Origin: Alkalicella caledoniensis
Lineage (GTDB): Bacteria; Bacillota; Proteinivoracia; Proteinivoracales; Proteinivoracaceae
Length of the DNA stretch: 64,000 bases
Reading direction: 5' to 3'
Assembly: GCF_014467015.1 (NCBI RefSeq)
Contig: NZ_CP058559.1
Coordinates: 3,038,001 to 3,102,000 of the forward strand
Positions 18,132 to 27,614 of this stretch are shown piece by piece. A model generated the notes under the pieces. It did no database searches. It worked only from the letters and a program-made list of their open reading frames with translations, and was not told where the DNA came from. Within the stretch, counting starts at the first letter, position 1, and each line of letters opens with the position of its first letter. Position numbers and translations under genes: made by a program.

Positions 18132-18642
18132 ATTCACCTCCAAGTTTTTCTCGTAATTTCTTCAATCCGTTAAACACCCTAGATTTAACAGTCCCCTCTG
18201 AAACCTTGGTGATAGTGGCGATTGTTTTGTAGTCCATGTCCAACAGGTATTTTAGTTTGATTGCCTCTTGTTGGTCTTTGTTGAGCTGTTTTAACTGTTC
18301 GTTGAGATCTATGTTTTGCTCTTTGGACTCGTATTTCTCTAGGTAGCCCATATCCTTCACTGTATCTAAAAAGATAATTCTATGGTTTTTCCTGTGTATT
18401 GATTTTGCACAATTTACAAGTATGGTTTTACTCCAACTATGGAAGGATTCTTTGTTTTTCAGTTGATTAATCTTTTCGTAAAGTATTACTATCATATCCT
18501 CCATGGCGTCTAGAGCATCTTCTTTATTTTGAGTATAAACATAGGAGAGCTTGTAGTATTCACTTTTTTTGTCCATGATTAGTTTCAAAAGGGCTTCTTT
18601 ATCTCCTTTTTTTGCTTTGCGAACAAGTTTGATAACATCCAC
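18109..18642 (-). CDS. ECF-type RNA polymerase sigma factor
   Basis: 177 residues from GTG 18642, with an AAAGGAGG SD seven bases before it. Region 2 is visible around YKLSYVYTQNKEDALDAMED and SFHSWSKTILVNCAKS. Region 4 is visible as LNKDQQEAIKLKYLLDMDYK, then the recognition helix VSEGTVKSRVFNGLKKLREKL. It forms an operon with the overlapping DUF4179-type gene, its likely membrane-bound inhibitor. Confidence 0.92.
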   Translation of the reverse strand: MDVIKLVRKAKKGDKEALLKLIMDKKSEYYKLSYVYTQNKEDALDAMEDMIVILYEKINQLKNKESFHSWSKTILVNCAKSIHRKNHRIIFLDTVKDMGYLEKYESKEQNIDLNEQLKQLNKDQQEAIKLKYLLDMDYKTIATITKVSEGTVKSRVFNGLKKLREKLGGEYDHVRNK

Positions 18643-18819
18643 ACTCCAACCTCCTTTCTACATATAAGAGAAACAGCGGATATATAAAGTTCACTTTTGG
18701 TAGATTTATTTTAATTTGTTTTTAAAGTTTTATTTATACTAGACTTCAGAGTTAATTGTCATATGGAACTATTGTAAAAGGATGCTGTGGTATTTTTGTT
18801 TATATTCTAGTAAAAGTAG

Positions 18820-19422
18820 TTATATAATTTTCACCATGTGATGGTATTTGTGTTCTAAAACCTCATAGATACTGTCAGGGATGTATCCCATTTTTTCGTA
18901 TATGGCCTTGGCTTTTGGATTGTTGATGTCCGCTAGGATGGAGATTCTGTCGAAGCCTTGCTGTTTTCCTTCTGATTCTAGGGCAGCTAAGATTTTTTTT
19001 GATAGGCCATGTCCACGATAGGTTTCATACACGGCGAGGTTGTCTATATAGAACTCACCCCATTGGGCTTCCTTAGAGTTTAAGAGCCTTTGTACATCTT
19101 CAGCTTCATATGTAGCTCCTACCCTTTGATAGGCCTCTATGGTCTGTTTGGTTAAGTTTCTCATATCACGCCCTGGGTAAGCAAAACCAACTCCTGCAAC
19201 TTCTCTTTTTCCATTGTCATCCACTGCCTCAACAATCACCGCATACTCTTTTGAAAACCTAGTGTTAGGAGAGGTATAAGCAGCTAGCATTCTCTCTTTG
19301 ATAACCTCGGGGTCTGAAGAGCTTGTAAACTGATCTGCAAGATCTTCAATGGCCATTATGGTAAGAGGCAATACCTGTTCGAAGTCTTCTGTTTGAGCTT
19401 TCCTTGTAACAAAGTGATTCAT
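18820..19422 (-). CDS. GNAT family N-acetyltransferase
   Basis: 200 residues. ATG 19422 is preferred over an in-frame GTG at 19431 because AGTAGGTG would be the SD. The acetyl-CoA binding motif is clear: YIDNLAVYETYRGHGLSKKI, followed by SILADINNPKAKAIYEKMGY and a C-terminal YHHMVKII. The N-terminal half (RKAQTEDFEQVLPLTIMAIE) is typical of the family. It is a single gene facing away from yaaA. The substrate cannot be predicted. Confidence 0.9.
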   Translation of the reverse strand: MNHFVTRKAQTEDFEQVLPLTIMAIEDLADQFTSSSDPEVIKERMLAAYTSPNTRFSKEYAVIVEAVDDNGKREVAGVGFAYPGRDMRNLTKQTIEAYQRVGATYEAEDVQRLLNSKEAQWGEFYIDNLAVYETYRGHGLSKKILAALESEGKQQGFDRISILADINNPKAKAIYEKMGYIPDSIYEVLEHKYHHMVKII

Positions 19423-19583
19423 GTACTTCACCTACTTTTTTGTTTTCAGTTAGACTACATAATATTATAATGTTACATTTCACCTTGGTCAATTTTGGGG
19501 GGATTTTTTCTCGAAGGGGGCGCTAAATATATGTTATAATAGAATAAAATTTGAAGACTGCTATGTAATGGAAAGGGGAAAGT

Positions 19584-20354
19584 ATGAGGATTATTATTTC
19601 ACCTGCTAAAAAGATGAAAGTAGACATGGATTTAGACTATAATAATCTTCCGCAGTTTATAAATGAGGCGGAAGTGCTTCTAGCATATTTAAAGGAGCTA
19701 AGTTATGAGCAGGCTAAGTCTATCTGGTGCTGTAATGATAAAATAGCCACACTAAACTACCAGAGGATACAGAGGATGGACCTATACTCTAGTTTGACAC
19801 CAGCTATTCTTTCCTATGAGGGGATTCAATATAAGTACATGGCACCTGGAGTATTTGAAACAAAGGAGTTTGCATACATTGAGAAGCATCTGCGTATTAT
19901 ATCAGGGTTTTATGGGATGCTAAGGCCATTAGACGGTGTTGTTCCCTATAGGTTGGAAATGCAGGCTAAACTTAACGGTGGGAATTTGGATTCACTATAT
20001 GACTATTGGAATAGAAAGATGGCTGAACAGTTATTTTCTGAGAGCAATTGTATTGTTAACTTAGCTTCAAAAGAATACAGTAAATGTATCTCTAAATATC
20101 TAAGGGATGATGTTCCATTTATTACGTGTGTTTTTGGGGAAATAATTGGGGGAAAGGTAGTAGAAAAGGGAACTCAGGTTAAAATGGCCAGGGGAGAAAT
20201 GGTACGTTTTATGGCAGAAAAATATATCGATGATGTAAAGGATATAAAGAGTTTTAGACGGCTGGATTATGTTTTTTCAGAAGAATTATCAGATGAAGAT
20301 ACATATGTGTTTATCAAATCGGATGAGAACAAAAAGTATACCCCATTGGTGTGA
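19584..20354 (+). CDS. yaaA: YaaA/UPF0246 peroxide-stress protein
   Basis: 256 residues from ATG 19584, after GAAAGGGGAA. It begins with the family signature MRIIISPAKKM and contains LTPAILSYEGIQYKYMAP, SGFYGMLRPLDGVVPYRLEM and a conserved NLASKEYSK block. The length fits the family. In E. coli YaaA lowers free iron during peroxide stress; the biochemical mechanism is not fully settled. A TATAAT hexamer lies at 19535-19540 but has no good -35 partner. Confidence 0.95.
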   Translation: MRIIISPAKKMKVDMDLDYNNLPQFINEAEVLLAYLKELSYEQAKSIWCCNDKIATLNYQRIQRMDLYSSLTPAILSYEGIQYKYMAPGVFETKEFAYIEKHLRIISGFYGMLRPLDGVVPYRLEMQAKLNGGNLDSLYDYWNRKMAEQLFSESNCIVNLASKEYSKCISKYLRDDVPFITCVFGEIIGGKVVEKGTQVKMARGEMVRFMAEKYIDDVKDIKSFRRLDYVFSEELSDEDTYVFIKSDENKKYTPLV

Positions 20355-20377
20355 GGCCCGCACCTGTTTGATGATTC

Positions 20378-20416
20378 AAAAGCTAGAAGGTAAATAACCT
20401 TCTAGCTTTTTATTTT
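20378..20416 (+). terminator. Rho-independent terminator
   Basis: AAAAGCTAGAAGG pairs with CCTTCTAGCTTTT around TAAATAA, followed by TATTTT. It ends the yaaA transcript. Confidence 0.9.
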
Positions 20417-20628
20417 GGTACAATTGCTAGGCTCACTCAAGCTGTACTTTTAGCAAGGTAAAGTACTAAATATCTATTGTAAAGACTTGGGTTGCATGTT
20501 AAAATTTAACTTAATTATTTAATTCTATTCACTAACCAAAAGATCGTAGAGGAGTGAGTTGACAAATCAGGTATAGTATAATCTAGCCCGAAAGTAGAAA
20601 AATTTCTTAGGAGAGGTGGAGATAGTTT

Positions 20629-22374
20629 ATGAATAGTATTAAAACCAAAATGGTTGTTCTAATTTTATTACTTGTAATTGTTTCGTCTATGTCTACCGTG
20701 GGTGTAGGATTTATAAACAGTATAAAGTCTACAAATAACATTGTTAATACACTATATGAGCAACAGTTAGACAGGATAGGCAGTACCTTTGAGCTATACA
20801 TAAAAGGGCAATTTGGGTCCTTAAGCCTAAATGGGCAAGGTCAGTTAGTTGATCAAGAAGGAGAGAGCATCGAAGAAAGATTTGCTCCCATTGATGAGTT
20901 TTCCAAGGAAGCAGATGTGGTATCAACTATCTTTGTCAAAGAAGGTAATGATTTTAAACGTATTTTAACCAATGTTGAAGATGCACAAGGTAAAAGGATT
21001 GTAGGGACGGTACTGGATAAAGATGGGGAGGCCTACAGGGAGGTTATGAACAAAAACACCTATATTGGCGAGGCTAATATTTCTGGAATGCCTTACGTAA
21101 CAAAGTACAGCCCTATTCTTGATGGTAACAATAATATTATAGGGATATATTTTGTTGGAAAATCCAGTGAGGTTGTTAGTAGTATGGTGAGTGAAACAAG
21201 GGTATCAGCAATTAGAAGTGTTTCTTTAGTAGTTCTGCTTATACTTATTACTGCATCAGGATTAAGCTATCTTTTAGCCAACTCTATCGCGAAACCTATT
21301 ATGAATATAACTTCAGTTATTAAAAAACAAAGTAACTTGGACTTTAGATTTGATGAAAAATCTGAAGCAGCTAAATACTTTAATAGAAAAGATGAAATCG
21401 GTGTTATGACAAAGGCACTAAAGAATATGGAAGACAATGTGCGAGAATTTATTGTTAAAACAGCTGAAACTGCTAGGCATGTGGCAGCTTCTTCAGAAGA
21501 GCTAACTTCAATCACTGATCAATCTGCTAAGGCTTCTGAGGAAGTAGCTAGAGCTATTGAAGAGATTGCAAGGGGAGCTGGTGATCAAGCTAGGGATACT
21601 GAAAATTCATCTTATACAGTTGATGAGATGGGAAGGCTTCTAGGGCAAAATGTTGAATATAATCGAGAACTAAATGAGGCGGCTCAAGAAATTGATAATC
21701 AAAAAAATGAAGGTTTTAATATAATAGAATCTCTAATGCAAAAATCCCGGGAAAACAATGAGGTGTCCCAGGTTGTTTTTGAGGCCATAGTAAGTAATAA
21801 TGAAAGTGCAGAAAAAATAGAAAAAGCCAGTACTATGATCCAGAGTATTGCAGACCAAACAAATCTTTTAGCACTTAATGCTGCTATTGAAGCTGCAAGG
21901 GCTGGAGAAGCAGGACGAGGTTTTGCCGTGGTGGCAGATGAAATCCGCAAACTTGCAGAGAGTTCTAACAGCTTCACTAAGGAGATTAAGGAAGTTATTG
22001 AAGATTTAAAGGCAAAGTCCCAAAGTGCAGTAAAAACCATGGGAGACGCCAAGGAAATAGTTGATGAACAAAATCAAAATGTAATGGATACTAAAGAGAA
22101 GTTTGATATGATAGCATCAGCTGTTACCACAACAAATAGGGTTATTGAAAAGTTGAACCACTCCGTAGAATCTATGAACACTAATAAGGATAGGCTTATG
22201 GATCTTATGCAAAACTTAGCTGCAATTGCAGAGGAAAATGCAGCAGGTACAGAGGAAACATCTGCCTCTATTGAGCAGCAGACGGCGTCTATGGAAGAAA
22301 TAGCAAGTTCCAGTGAGGGACTAGCACAAAGGGCTCAAGAGCTTGAGGAACTTATAAGGAAATTTAAGTATTAA
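20629..22374 (+). CDS. Methyl-accepting chemotaxis protein with single-Cache-type sensor
   Basis: 581 residues, with ATG 20629 after GGAGAGGTGGAG. A first helix (about 8-28) is followed by a shorter extracytoplasmic sensor (about 30-185) with [15 protein letters not shown] and [15 protein letters not shown], the pattern of Cache_3-Cache_2 sensors for small carboxylates. A second helix covers about 190-215, then HAMP and the signalling domain with [20 protein letters not shown] at the tip. The C terminus ends [10 protein letters not shown] without a tether. Ligand class is inferred from the domain pattern only. Confidence 0.93.
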   Translation: MNSIKTKMVVLILLLVIVSSMSTVGVGFINSIKSTNNIVNTLYEQQLDRIGSTFELYIKGQFGSLSLNGQGQLVDQEGESIEERFAPIDEFSKEADVVSTIFVKEGNDFKRILTNVEDAQGKRIVGTVLDKDGEAYREVMNKNTYIGEANISGMPYVTKYSPILDGNNNIIGIYFVGKSSEVVSSMVSETRVSAIRSVSLVVLLILITASGLSYLLANSIAKPIMNITSVIKKQSNLDFRFDEKSEAAKYFNRKDEIGVMTKALKNMEDNVREFIVKTAETARHVAASSEELTSITDQSAKASEEVARAIEEIARGAGDQARDTENSSYTVDEMGRLLGQNVEYNRELNEAAQEIDNQKNEGFNIIESLMQKSRENNEVSQVVFEAIVSNNESAEKIEKASTMIQSIADQTNLLALNAAIEAARAGEAGRGFAVVADEIRKLAESSNSFTKEIKEVIEDLKAKSQSAVKTMGDAKEIVDEQNQNVMDTKEKFDMIASAVTTTNRVIEKLNHSVESMNTNKDRLMDLMQNLAAIAEENAAGTEETSASIEQQTASMEEIASSSEGLAQRAQELEELIRKFKY

Positions 22375-22382
22375 TAAAAGAG

Positions 22383-22517
22383 TACGACCAAAAAAATGAA
22401 TATGATATTGCTTAATACATTATCACTACACCTAGGGTAGAAAACTTAGTTAAGCTACTTAGTGATAAATATCTAGAAATTAATGTAGTGAGGATAGAAG
22501 AAGAGCATATAGAATAA
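22383..22517 (+). pseudogene. Possible remnant of an unknown gene
   Basis: One frame reads YDQKNEYDIA, a stop, then YIITTPRVENLVKLLSDKYL and EINVVRIEEEHIE before the final stop. The composition looks protein-like, but there is no start, an internal stop is present and no family was recognised. It lies in the gap between the chemoreceptor and the broken J-domain gene. Confidence 0.25.
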
Positions 22518-22592
22518 CTAGAGAGGGAAAAGTCTCTAACTTGTCCAATTACTATTTTTAAACGCATTTTAACTTGCTTAAGGAGGACATCA

Positions 22593-23907
22593 ATGAAGGA
22601 TTACTATGGCATTTTAGGAATAAACTCTGCTGCCACTGCACAGGAGATTAAAAAAGCTTACAGGGATATGGCTAAGAAGTGGCATCGATGTCAATAAAAG
22701 CCCTGACGCTCAGAACAAGTTTGTTGAGATAACAGAGGCATATGAAATACTGATGAACCCAACTACAAGACAACAGTATGACGGCATGAGAAACAGCGGT
22801 TCTCAAGGCCATGGAAACAGTCAGTCTTATGGAGGATCAAGGGAAGCAAGGGAGTCAGATTTTAACAGGGCTAGAGAATCTGCAAGACAAAGGGGTAGAG
22901 AATATTCTTCTATATCGCTGGATGAGCTTTTTGAGACGATTTTTAGAGGAGCTGTGGATTTAGGGAAGACAACCATTATGGGGGAGAAAGATTATACTGA
23001 TAGTCTCACTTTAGGTGGTAAACTTAAGATAGGGTTAAAAGGATGGTTTGCTGTACTTTTGTTGATAATAACTTTTACTGGGATTTTAGCACCTATAACC
23101 ATACCCTTATTACTTAAGATGGTGATGATATCTAAGGGGAAAGTTGTGGGGTTAGTTCCTATTTTAGCTGGTATGGTGTTATATATTCCCTTTATGGCAA
23201 TGTTTGTGCTATTTGTGGGGTACTCTTTAGATATTCTTTATTTATATGAGTCCCAGTACGTAACCTATATGGTAGTACTATTGGTTATAGCTGCTGTTTT
23301 TTTAACTATGGCCTACAAAAGTAGCTATAGTTTTAAGGGTAGAAGTGCTAAAGGAGCATGGTCAGATAGAGGTTTGCAAAATATGGCTGTTTCTAAAAAA
23401 ATTGGTATTGCTAGTATTTTTGTTATGCTTTACCTAATAGTGCATTGGCTAGGAAGTAGTTTAGATTCAGATATTATATTTAGATTTAATACCGTAATAA
23501 TATTTTTAGCTGGTGTGACCCTTGGTCCATTGTTTGGTTTAGTCACTGGGTTGTTCTGTTTTGTGGTACTAAACTTTAATCTGGACTATTTTTTCTTTAG
23601 CTTTTATATAAGTAATGCTGTAAGGGTAAGCGTTATAGGATTATTTGGAGGGCTTATCACCTTGGATAATACCTTTGATATATTTAACAAGGAAGTTAAT
23701 CAAAGACATTTAATGAAAATATTTATCTATATATTTCTTAGCATCATAGCAGATGTTGCCATTGTATATATAAGTTATAATATTTATTATTCTGGCTACT
23801 GGGATATAGGTGCACAAACATTAAAGTTTGTGTTTAGAGATTTGATATTTTTAACTATTGTAACCTTACCAATTATTAAGGCAGTGAGAAAGTGGAGTAA
23901 GAAATAG
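22593..23907 (+). pseudogene. J-domain (DnaJ-like) membrane protein, frameshifted at the HPD motif
   Basis: ATG 22593 follows AAGGAGGA. The first frame reads MKDYYGILGINSAATAQEIK, then KAYRDMAKKWH, a normal J-domain start. At 22686 the His codon is followed by one leftover base. The frame then resumes in a different phase as DVNKSPDAQNKFVEITEAYE and ILMNPTTRQQYDG. Two bases appear to be missing exactly at the Pro codon of the essential HPD motif. The downstream frame runs to 23907. It holds a Gly/Ser/Arg-rich linker, then a cluster of about eight hydrophobic helices with GVTLGPLFGLVTGLFCFVVL, which resembles a YjiH/ECF-S-type membrane domain. An internal ATG at 22753 could only give a protein lacking most of the J domain. 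Either a pseudogene or a sequencing error. Confidence 0.7.
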
Positions 23908-23999
23908 TGTGTTTTTAACTAAAAAAGGATATTAGCAGATGCAGCAATTATTATTATAGGTATGAGACTATTCGGATGATATAGGAGGTAACGCCGGGG

Positions 24000-24617
24000 A
24001 TGCAAAGGATTTATGGAAAAACCAATAGGTTAAAGCAGTACTTGAAAGTTTTTACTATAGTTATGGTTTGTGTAGGATTACTTTCTTTTGTCATGGTACA
24101 GGCCCTTATTAAAAGTTCTGCAATTTCCGATTCTGATGAACAGATTGATTACATGGTTATTCTAGGTGCTGGTTTGTGGGATTCGCAACCTTCACCAACT
24201 CTACTGAGGCGATTAGAAAAGGGAATAGAGTATTTAAAGAATCACCCTGAATCTAAAGTGATTGTCTCTGGAGGACTAGGGGCAAATGAAGAGGTAACAG
24301 AGGCAGAAGCAATGGCTGTTTTCTTAACTTCTAAAGGGATAGATGAAGACAGGATTATCAAAGAGGATAGGGCAACAAACAGTTTTGAGAACTTGACATT
24401 CACTAAGGAAATACTAGATGCTTTAACTGAAGGGCAAGGGGTAAGTGATATTATGATTGTCACAAGTGATTTTCACCTATTTAGGTCAAAGATGTTGGCT
24501 AAAAGAGTGGGTTTTTCACCCTATGGGCTAGCAGCTGAGACACCAAGTAGCATAACAGTAAAGTATGCTATCCGGGAGTATTTTGCTATTATTAAATCAT
24601 TTATATTTGACAGATAA
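24000..24617 (+). CDS. YdcF/SanA-like DUF218 membrane protein
   Basis: 205 residues from ATG 24000, with AGGAGGT upstream. One N-terminal helix (about 15-37) anchors an extracytoplasmic DUF218 domain: DYMVILGAGLWDSQPSPTLL, KVIVSGGLGANEEVTEAEAM, RATNSFENLTFTKEIL and VTSDFHLFRSKMLAKRVGF. These are the characteristic blocks of YdcF/ElyC/SanA proteins, which are linked to envelope integrity; the reaction is not established. It ends at a terminator shared with the convergent SGNH gene. Confidence 0.88.
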   Translation: MQRIYGKTNRLKQYLKVFTIVMVCVGLLSFVMVQALIKSSAISDSDEQIDYMVILGAGLWDSQPSPTLLRRLEKGIEYLKNHPESKVIVSGGLGANEEVTEAEAMAVFLTSKGIDEDRIIKEDRATNSFENLTFTKEILDALTEGQGVSDIMIVTSDFHLFRSKMLAKRVGFSPYGLAAETPSSITVKYAIREYFAIIKSFIFDR

Positions 24618-24659
24618 AACTAAACATCACTCAATTATAGTTGAGTGATGTTTAGTTTA
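24617..24659. terminator. Bidirectional terminator between convergent genes
   Basis: AAACTAAACATCACTCAA and TTGAGTGATGTTTAGTTT form a perfect 18-bp stem with a 6-base loop. The stop codon of the minus-strand SGNH gene overlaps its edge. Confidence 0.88.
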
Positions 24660-25442
24660 TTTTATAAGCTCTTTTAGTATCTCCATATGTCTTTGGGCGA
24701 TGGATTTATACCCTTCTGCGCTAGGATGCAACATGTCCATGGATATTAGACCTGGATTATACTTGAATAGGTCAAAGGTTGGTACAAAAACCATCTGGTT
24801 TCTGCCCTCTACGGCCCTTAGAGTCTCAAAGTTCCACTGGTGTAAAAGTTCTACTGTTGCTTCATCAGTGAAGTCTGGGAAAGGGTTATAGAGCCCTAAT
24901 TTTGCTACAGGGGCTTTTGGGTTATGTTCTCTAATTATCTGAAGGATTTCCTCAAGGTTTTTTAGGTAGCTATCTTTAGTCTCCATAAAGTCCACGGGAG
25001 ATACGGTTTGAAAAACAGGTAATGTTCTCATATCGTTTCCGCCTATGGAGAGTAGGATTATATCAGCTTCTAAGATGGCAGTTTGAACTATCTCTTTTTT
25101 TACCAGTTCAACAAGCTCCGTGGAAACCATGCCGTCAATGCCTAGGTTTTCATATTCCACAACACCCACTATTTCACCTAATAGTTGATTAAAGTACCCA
25201 CTGTATCCCATACCCATTTCATCACCTGTGCCTTTAGCTAAAGAATCACCTAGGGCAAGGACACGAAAGGTACTGGGGGCTCCAGCTAAAGGTTCTTCTT
25301 CATTTACCTCATCTTCTATGATTTGGCTTATGGGCTCTGGTTCATTGTAGGTTATCCAAAAGGCCCATCCAAAGCCTACTATATATACTAGGGTTGAAAA
25401 TACAGTCACTGCCATCAGTCCATATATTATTTTTCTTAACAT
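24657..25442 (-). CDS. Membrane-anchored SGNH/GDSL hydrolase
   Basis: 261 residues. One N-terminal helix (about 5-32) and an acidic linker precede the SGNH domain. Block I is RVLALGDSLAKGTGD with the catalytic Ser; block II is ENLGIDGM with the Gly; block III is LLSIGGNDMR with the Asn; block V is DMLHPSAEGY with catalytic Asp and His. It acts outside the cell as an esterase or lipase-like enzyme; the substrate is unknown. It follows the ABC exporter genes by 13 bases and is probably in the same operon. Confidence 0.92.
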   Translation of the reverse strand: MLRKIIYGLMAVTVFSTLVYIVGFGWAFWITYNEPEPISQIIEDEVNEEEPLAGAPSTFRVLALGDSLAKGTGDEMGMGYSGYFNQLLGEIVGVVEYENLGIDGMVSTELVELVKKEIVQTAILEADIILLSIGGNDMRTLPVFQTVSPVDFMETKDSYLKNLEEILQIIREHNPKAPVAKLGLYNPFPDFTDEATVELLHQWNFETLRAVEGRNQMVFVPTFDLFKYNPGLISMDMLHPSAEGYKSIAQRHMEILKELIK

Positions 25443-25455
25443 TTTATCCCCCCCT

Positions 25456-26460
25456 TTAGACTAACACATCTTGTTTAGTAAAGATTACAAAGCTTAGGAC
25501 AAAGGAAACCAAGGTCCAAATGGCCAAGATTGCCACAGAGAAAGCCAGTGTCATTCCTTCGATGGGCTGCATGGCACCAGATAGATAATCAGGTAGCTTC
25601 ATGTTGACCATGAAGAGGTACTTCACTATGGCCCAGTCTGATGCAAAGAAACCTAGGAAAGTGCCCCCTACTAGAAGTGACATCATGACACCCATGGCAA
25701 CAGCAGAACTTTTTACAATAACAGACACTAAGAAAGTTATTGTGGCTATGGAGATAGCCACAAACCAGCTAAGTCCATATACCATTATTAGATACTGCCA
25801 CTGGGGGATGTTTTGTACAAAGGATGTATCTAGGCTTCCTTCAATTATTTTAAAGCCTGTGGTTATAGGCATTGTAAAGCCGTTGAAACCAAAGTAGTAT
25901 GTGGACACAACTATGGAGAGTATCCCCGTTGCCACAACAACTATTGTTGTCATGATAAGTAGTGCCATGTATTTACTCATCAATACTTTCCACCTAGGAA
26001 CTGGAGTCGTCAGTAATAGCTTTACAGACCCTTCAGTAAATTCCACAGAAACCATATCACAGGCTAGGATGATTATCAAAAGGGGGAGGAAAAGTGATAC
26101 TAAGTTCTCCATGTATGTTTTTGTAAAGCCTGCTGCGCTAGGGGTGAAGGGGTTAATTCCCCGTTCTAGGTAATACTCCAGTTGTTCAACTTGTACCGCC
26201 AGTGTGGCTCTTCTTTGCTCAGGAATATATGGATTATCTAGCTGCCTTTTAATGTCTGATATTTGCTGACCTAATAAGGTCATCTGATCTATTTCTTGAT
26301 TTTCTCCTAAACGTCTAGTAATACGATGTTCCATTCTATCGGCTCTGTATTGCTCTCCATAGCCAAATAGTACTGTAAGTATAGCTAATATAGCTAAAAC
26401 TACCCAAAGTCTTTTTCTAAGAAGTGTTTTCTTAAGCTCATTTTCTACTAACCTAAACAA
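25456..26460 (-). CDS. ABC-2 type transporter permease
   Basis: Start is uncertain. TTG 26460 gives a usual family start (FRLVENELKKTLLRKRLW) with GAGGTG well spaced before it; GTG 26469 would add three residues but overlaps that SD. A first helix (about 17-35) is followed by an extracytoplasmic segment of about 75 residues. Five more hydrophobic segments then follow, with the typical SVEFTEGSVKLLLTTPVPRW cytoplasmic loop. It overlaps the ATPase gene. Together the two form a two-subunit exporter; the substrate is unknown. Confidence 0.85.
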   Translation of the reverse strand: MFRLVENELKKTLLRKRLWVVLAILAILTVLFGYGEQYRADRMEHRITRRLGENQEIDQMTLLGQQISDIKRQLDNPYIPEQRRATLAVQVEQLEYYLERGINPFTPSAAGFTKTYMENLVSLFLPLLIIILACDMVSVEFTEGSVKLLLTTPVPRWKVLMSKYMALLIMTTIVVVATGILSIVVSTYYFGFNGFTMPITTGFKIIEGSLDTSFVQNIPQWQYLIMVYGLSWFVAISIATITFLVSVIVKSSAVAMGVMMSLLVGGTFLGFFASDWAIVKYLFMVNMKLPDYLSGAMQPIEGMTLAFSVAILAIWTLVSFVLSFVIFTKQDVLV

Positions 26461-27367
26461 TCTGATCACCTCGAGTCAACTCTAAGAATAAATCTTCTAA
26501 GGATTTTTGTTTCTTTTCAATTGTTTGTACCCCTACTCCAGCTTCAAATAAGGCAGCATTAATTTCCTCTATTAACTCTTCGTTAACATATCCTACTAAA
26601 CCATTGTTTACTATCTCAATGGGGACACCTGTAAGCCCTTCTATTATTTCTTTTCCTTTTTGCATATCCCTTACTTGCCAGATAATTTTTTCCTCTTCTG
26701 CCACAAGGGCTTCAATGTTGTCAGTCCTTACAATTTTTCCTTGGCTGATGATGGCAACCCTATCACACATTAACTGAACTTCACCCAATAAGTGGCTTGA
26801 AACAAACACTGCCATGCCTTCTTCATGGGCCAGATTTTTTATAAGCTCTCTAAATTCATTTATCCCTGCAGGGTCTAGACCGTTTGTGGGCTCATCTAGT
26901 ATCAAAAGCTGTGGTTTAGCCAAAAGGGCTTGGGCAAGGCCTAGCCTTTGTTTCATTCCTAAAGAATAAGTATTGACTTTGTGATTTATCCTGTTGCCCA
27001 AACCAACAAGGTCAATTACTTCAAGGTATCGGCTATGGGGAATATGGCCCTTCATAACTCCAAAATGTTTAAGATTATCCATACCTGTCATAAAACCATA
27101 TAGCTCTGGGTTTTCTACTATGCATCCCACATGACTCATGGCCTTTGTAAAGTCTTTTGTCAAGTTGTTACCACATATCCTTATATCTCCTGTGGTGGGT
27201 CTAATAAGACCTACAATCATCCTAATGGTAGTTGTTTTACCAGCACCATTAGGTCCTAAAAAACCAAATACTTCGCCTTTGCTTACACTAAAGGATATAT
27301 CCTGTACTATTGTCTTCTTTTTGATTTTTTTGCTTACACCATTTAAAGCCAAAACTACTTCATTCAT
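26453..27367 (-). CDS. ABC transporter ATP-binding protein
   Basis: 304 residues from ATG 27367 with a GGAGGTG SD. All ATPase motifs are intact: Walker A GPNGAGKTTTI, signature YSLGMKQRLGLAQAL, Walker B LLILDEPTNGLD and H-loop VSSHLLGE. A C-terminal accessory domain of about 85 residues is typical of the bacitracin/lantibiotic and Na+ exporter type. It is the first gene of the minus-strand operon ATPase-permease-SGNH hydrolase. Confidence 0.93.
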   Translation of the reverse strand: MNEVVLALNGVSKKIKKKTIVQDISFSVSKGEVFGFLGPNGAGKTTTIRMIVGLIRPTTGDIRICGNNLTKDFTKAMSHVGCIVENPELYGFMTGMDNLKHFGVMKGHIPHSRYLEVIDLVGLGNRINHKVNTYSLGMKQRLGLAQALLAKPQLLILDEPTNGLDPAGINEFRELIKNLAHEEGMAVFVSSHLLGEVQLMCDRVAIISQGKIVRTDNIEALVAEEEKIIWQVRDMQKGKEIIEGLTGVPIEIVNNGLVGYVNEELIEEINAALFEAGVGVQTIEKKQKSLEDLFLELTRGDQIV

Positions 27368-27465
27368 AGTTACACCTCCAGTTAACTGTTATATTATATC
27401 AAAAAATAATGACAGTTATTTATAGTTGGAAAAAAATACTAGTATATTGGTAATAGATATAGTAA

Positions 27466-27494
27466 TTGACAAAAGATACTAAGAAAATTATAAT
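27466..27494 (+). promoter_or_regulatory. Promoter of the DUF5058 operon
   Basis: TTGACA (27466-27471) and TATAAT (27489-27494) are both perfect hexamers with a 17-base spacer. A transcript would start near 27501, about 114 bases before the first gene. Confidence 0.85.
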
Positions 27495-27500
27495 TAGATT

Positions 27501-27614
27501 AACCGATGGAAACTAATAAAACCATTTAAGTTTCCAGAGTTTAGATTTGGCATTAGTTTTTTTTGACGTTAATACTATGTGTGGTTTCTAAATACCACTG
27601 GGAGGAACGAAAAA
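27501..27614 (+). promoter_or_regulatory. Leader RNA with mutually exclusive hairpins (attenuator-like)
   Basis: TGGAAACT (27507-27514) can pair with AGTTTCCA (27529-27536). The overlapping AAACTAAT (27510-27517) can instead pair with ATTAGTTT (27552-27559), which runs into eight T residues and looks like a terminator. The two helices share AAACT and cannot coexist. A later small hairpin, GTGGT/ACCAC, lies just before the SD GGGAGG. The layout is that of a transcription attenuator or small riboswitch; I match it to no known class. Confidence 0.5.

Noticed and set aside
20559-20582. TTGACA and TATAAT before the second chemoreceptor
   Set aside because: The spacer is only 12 bases, too short for a sigma-A promoter, and no sigma-D-type motif was clear.
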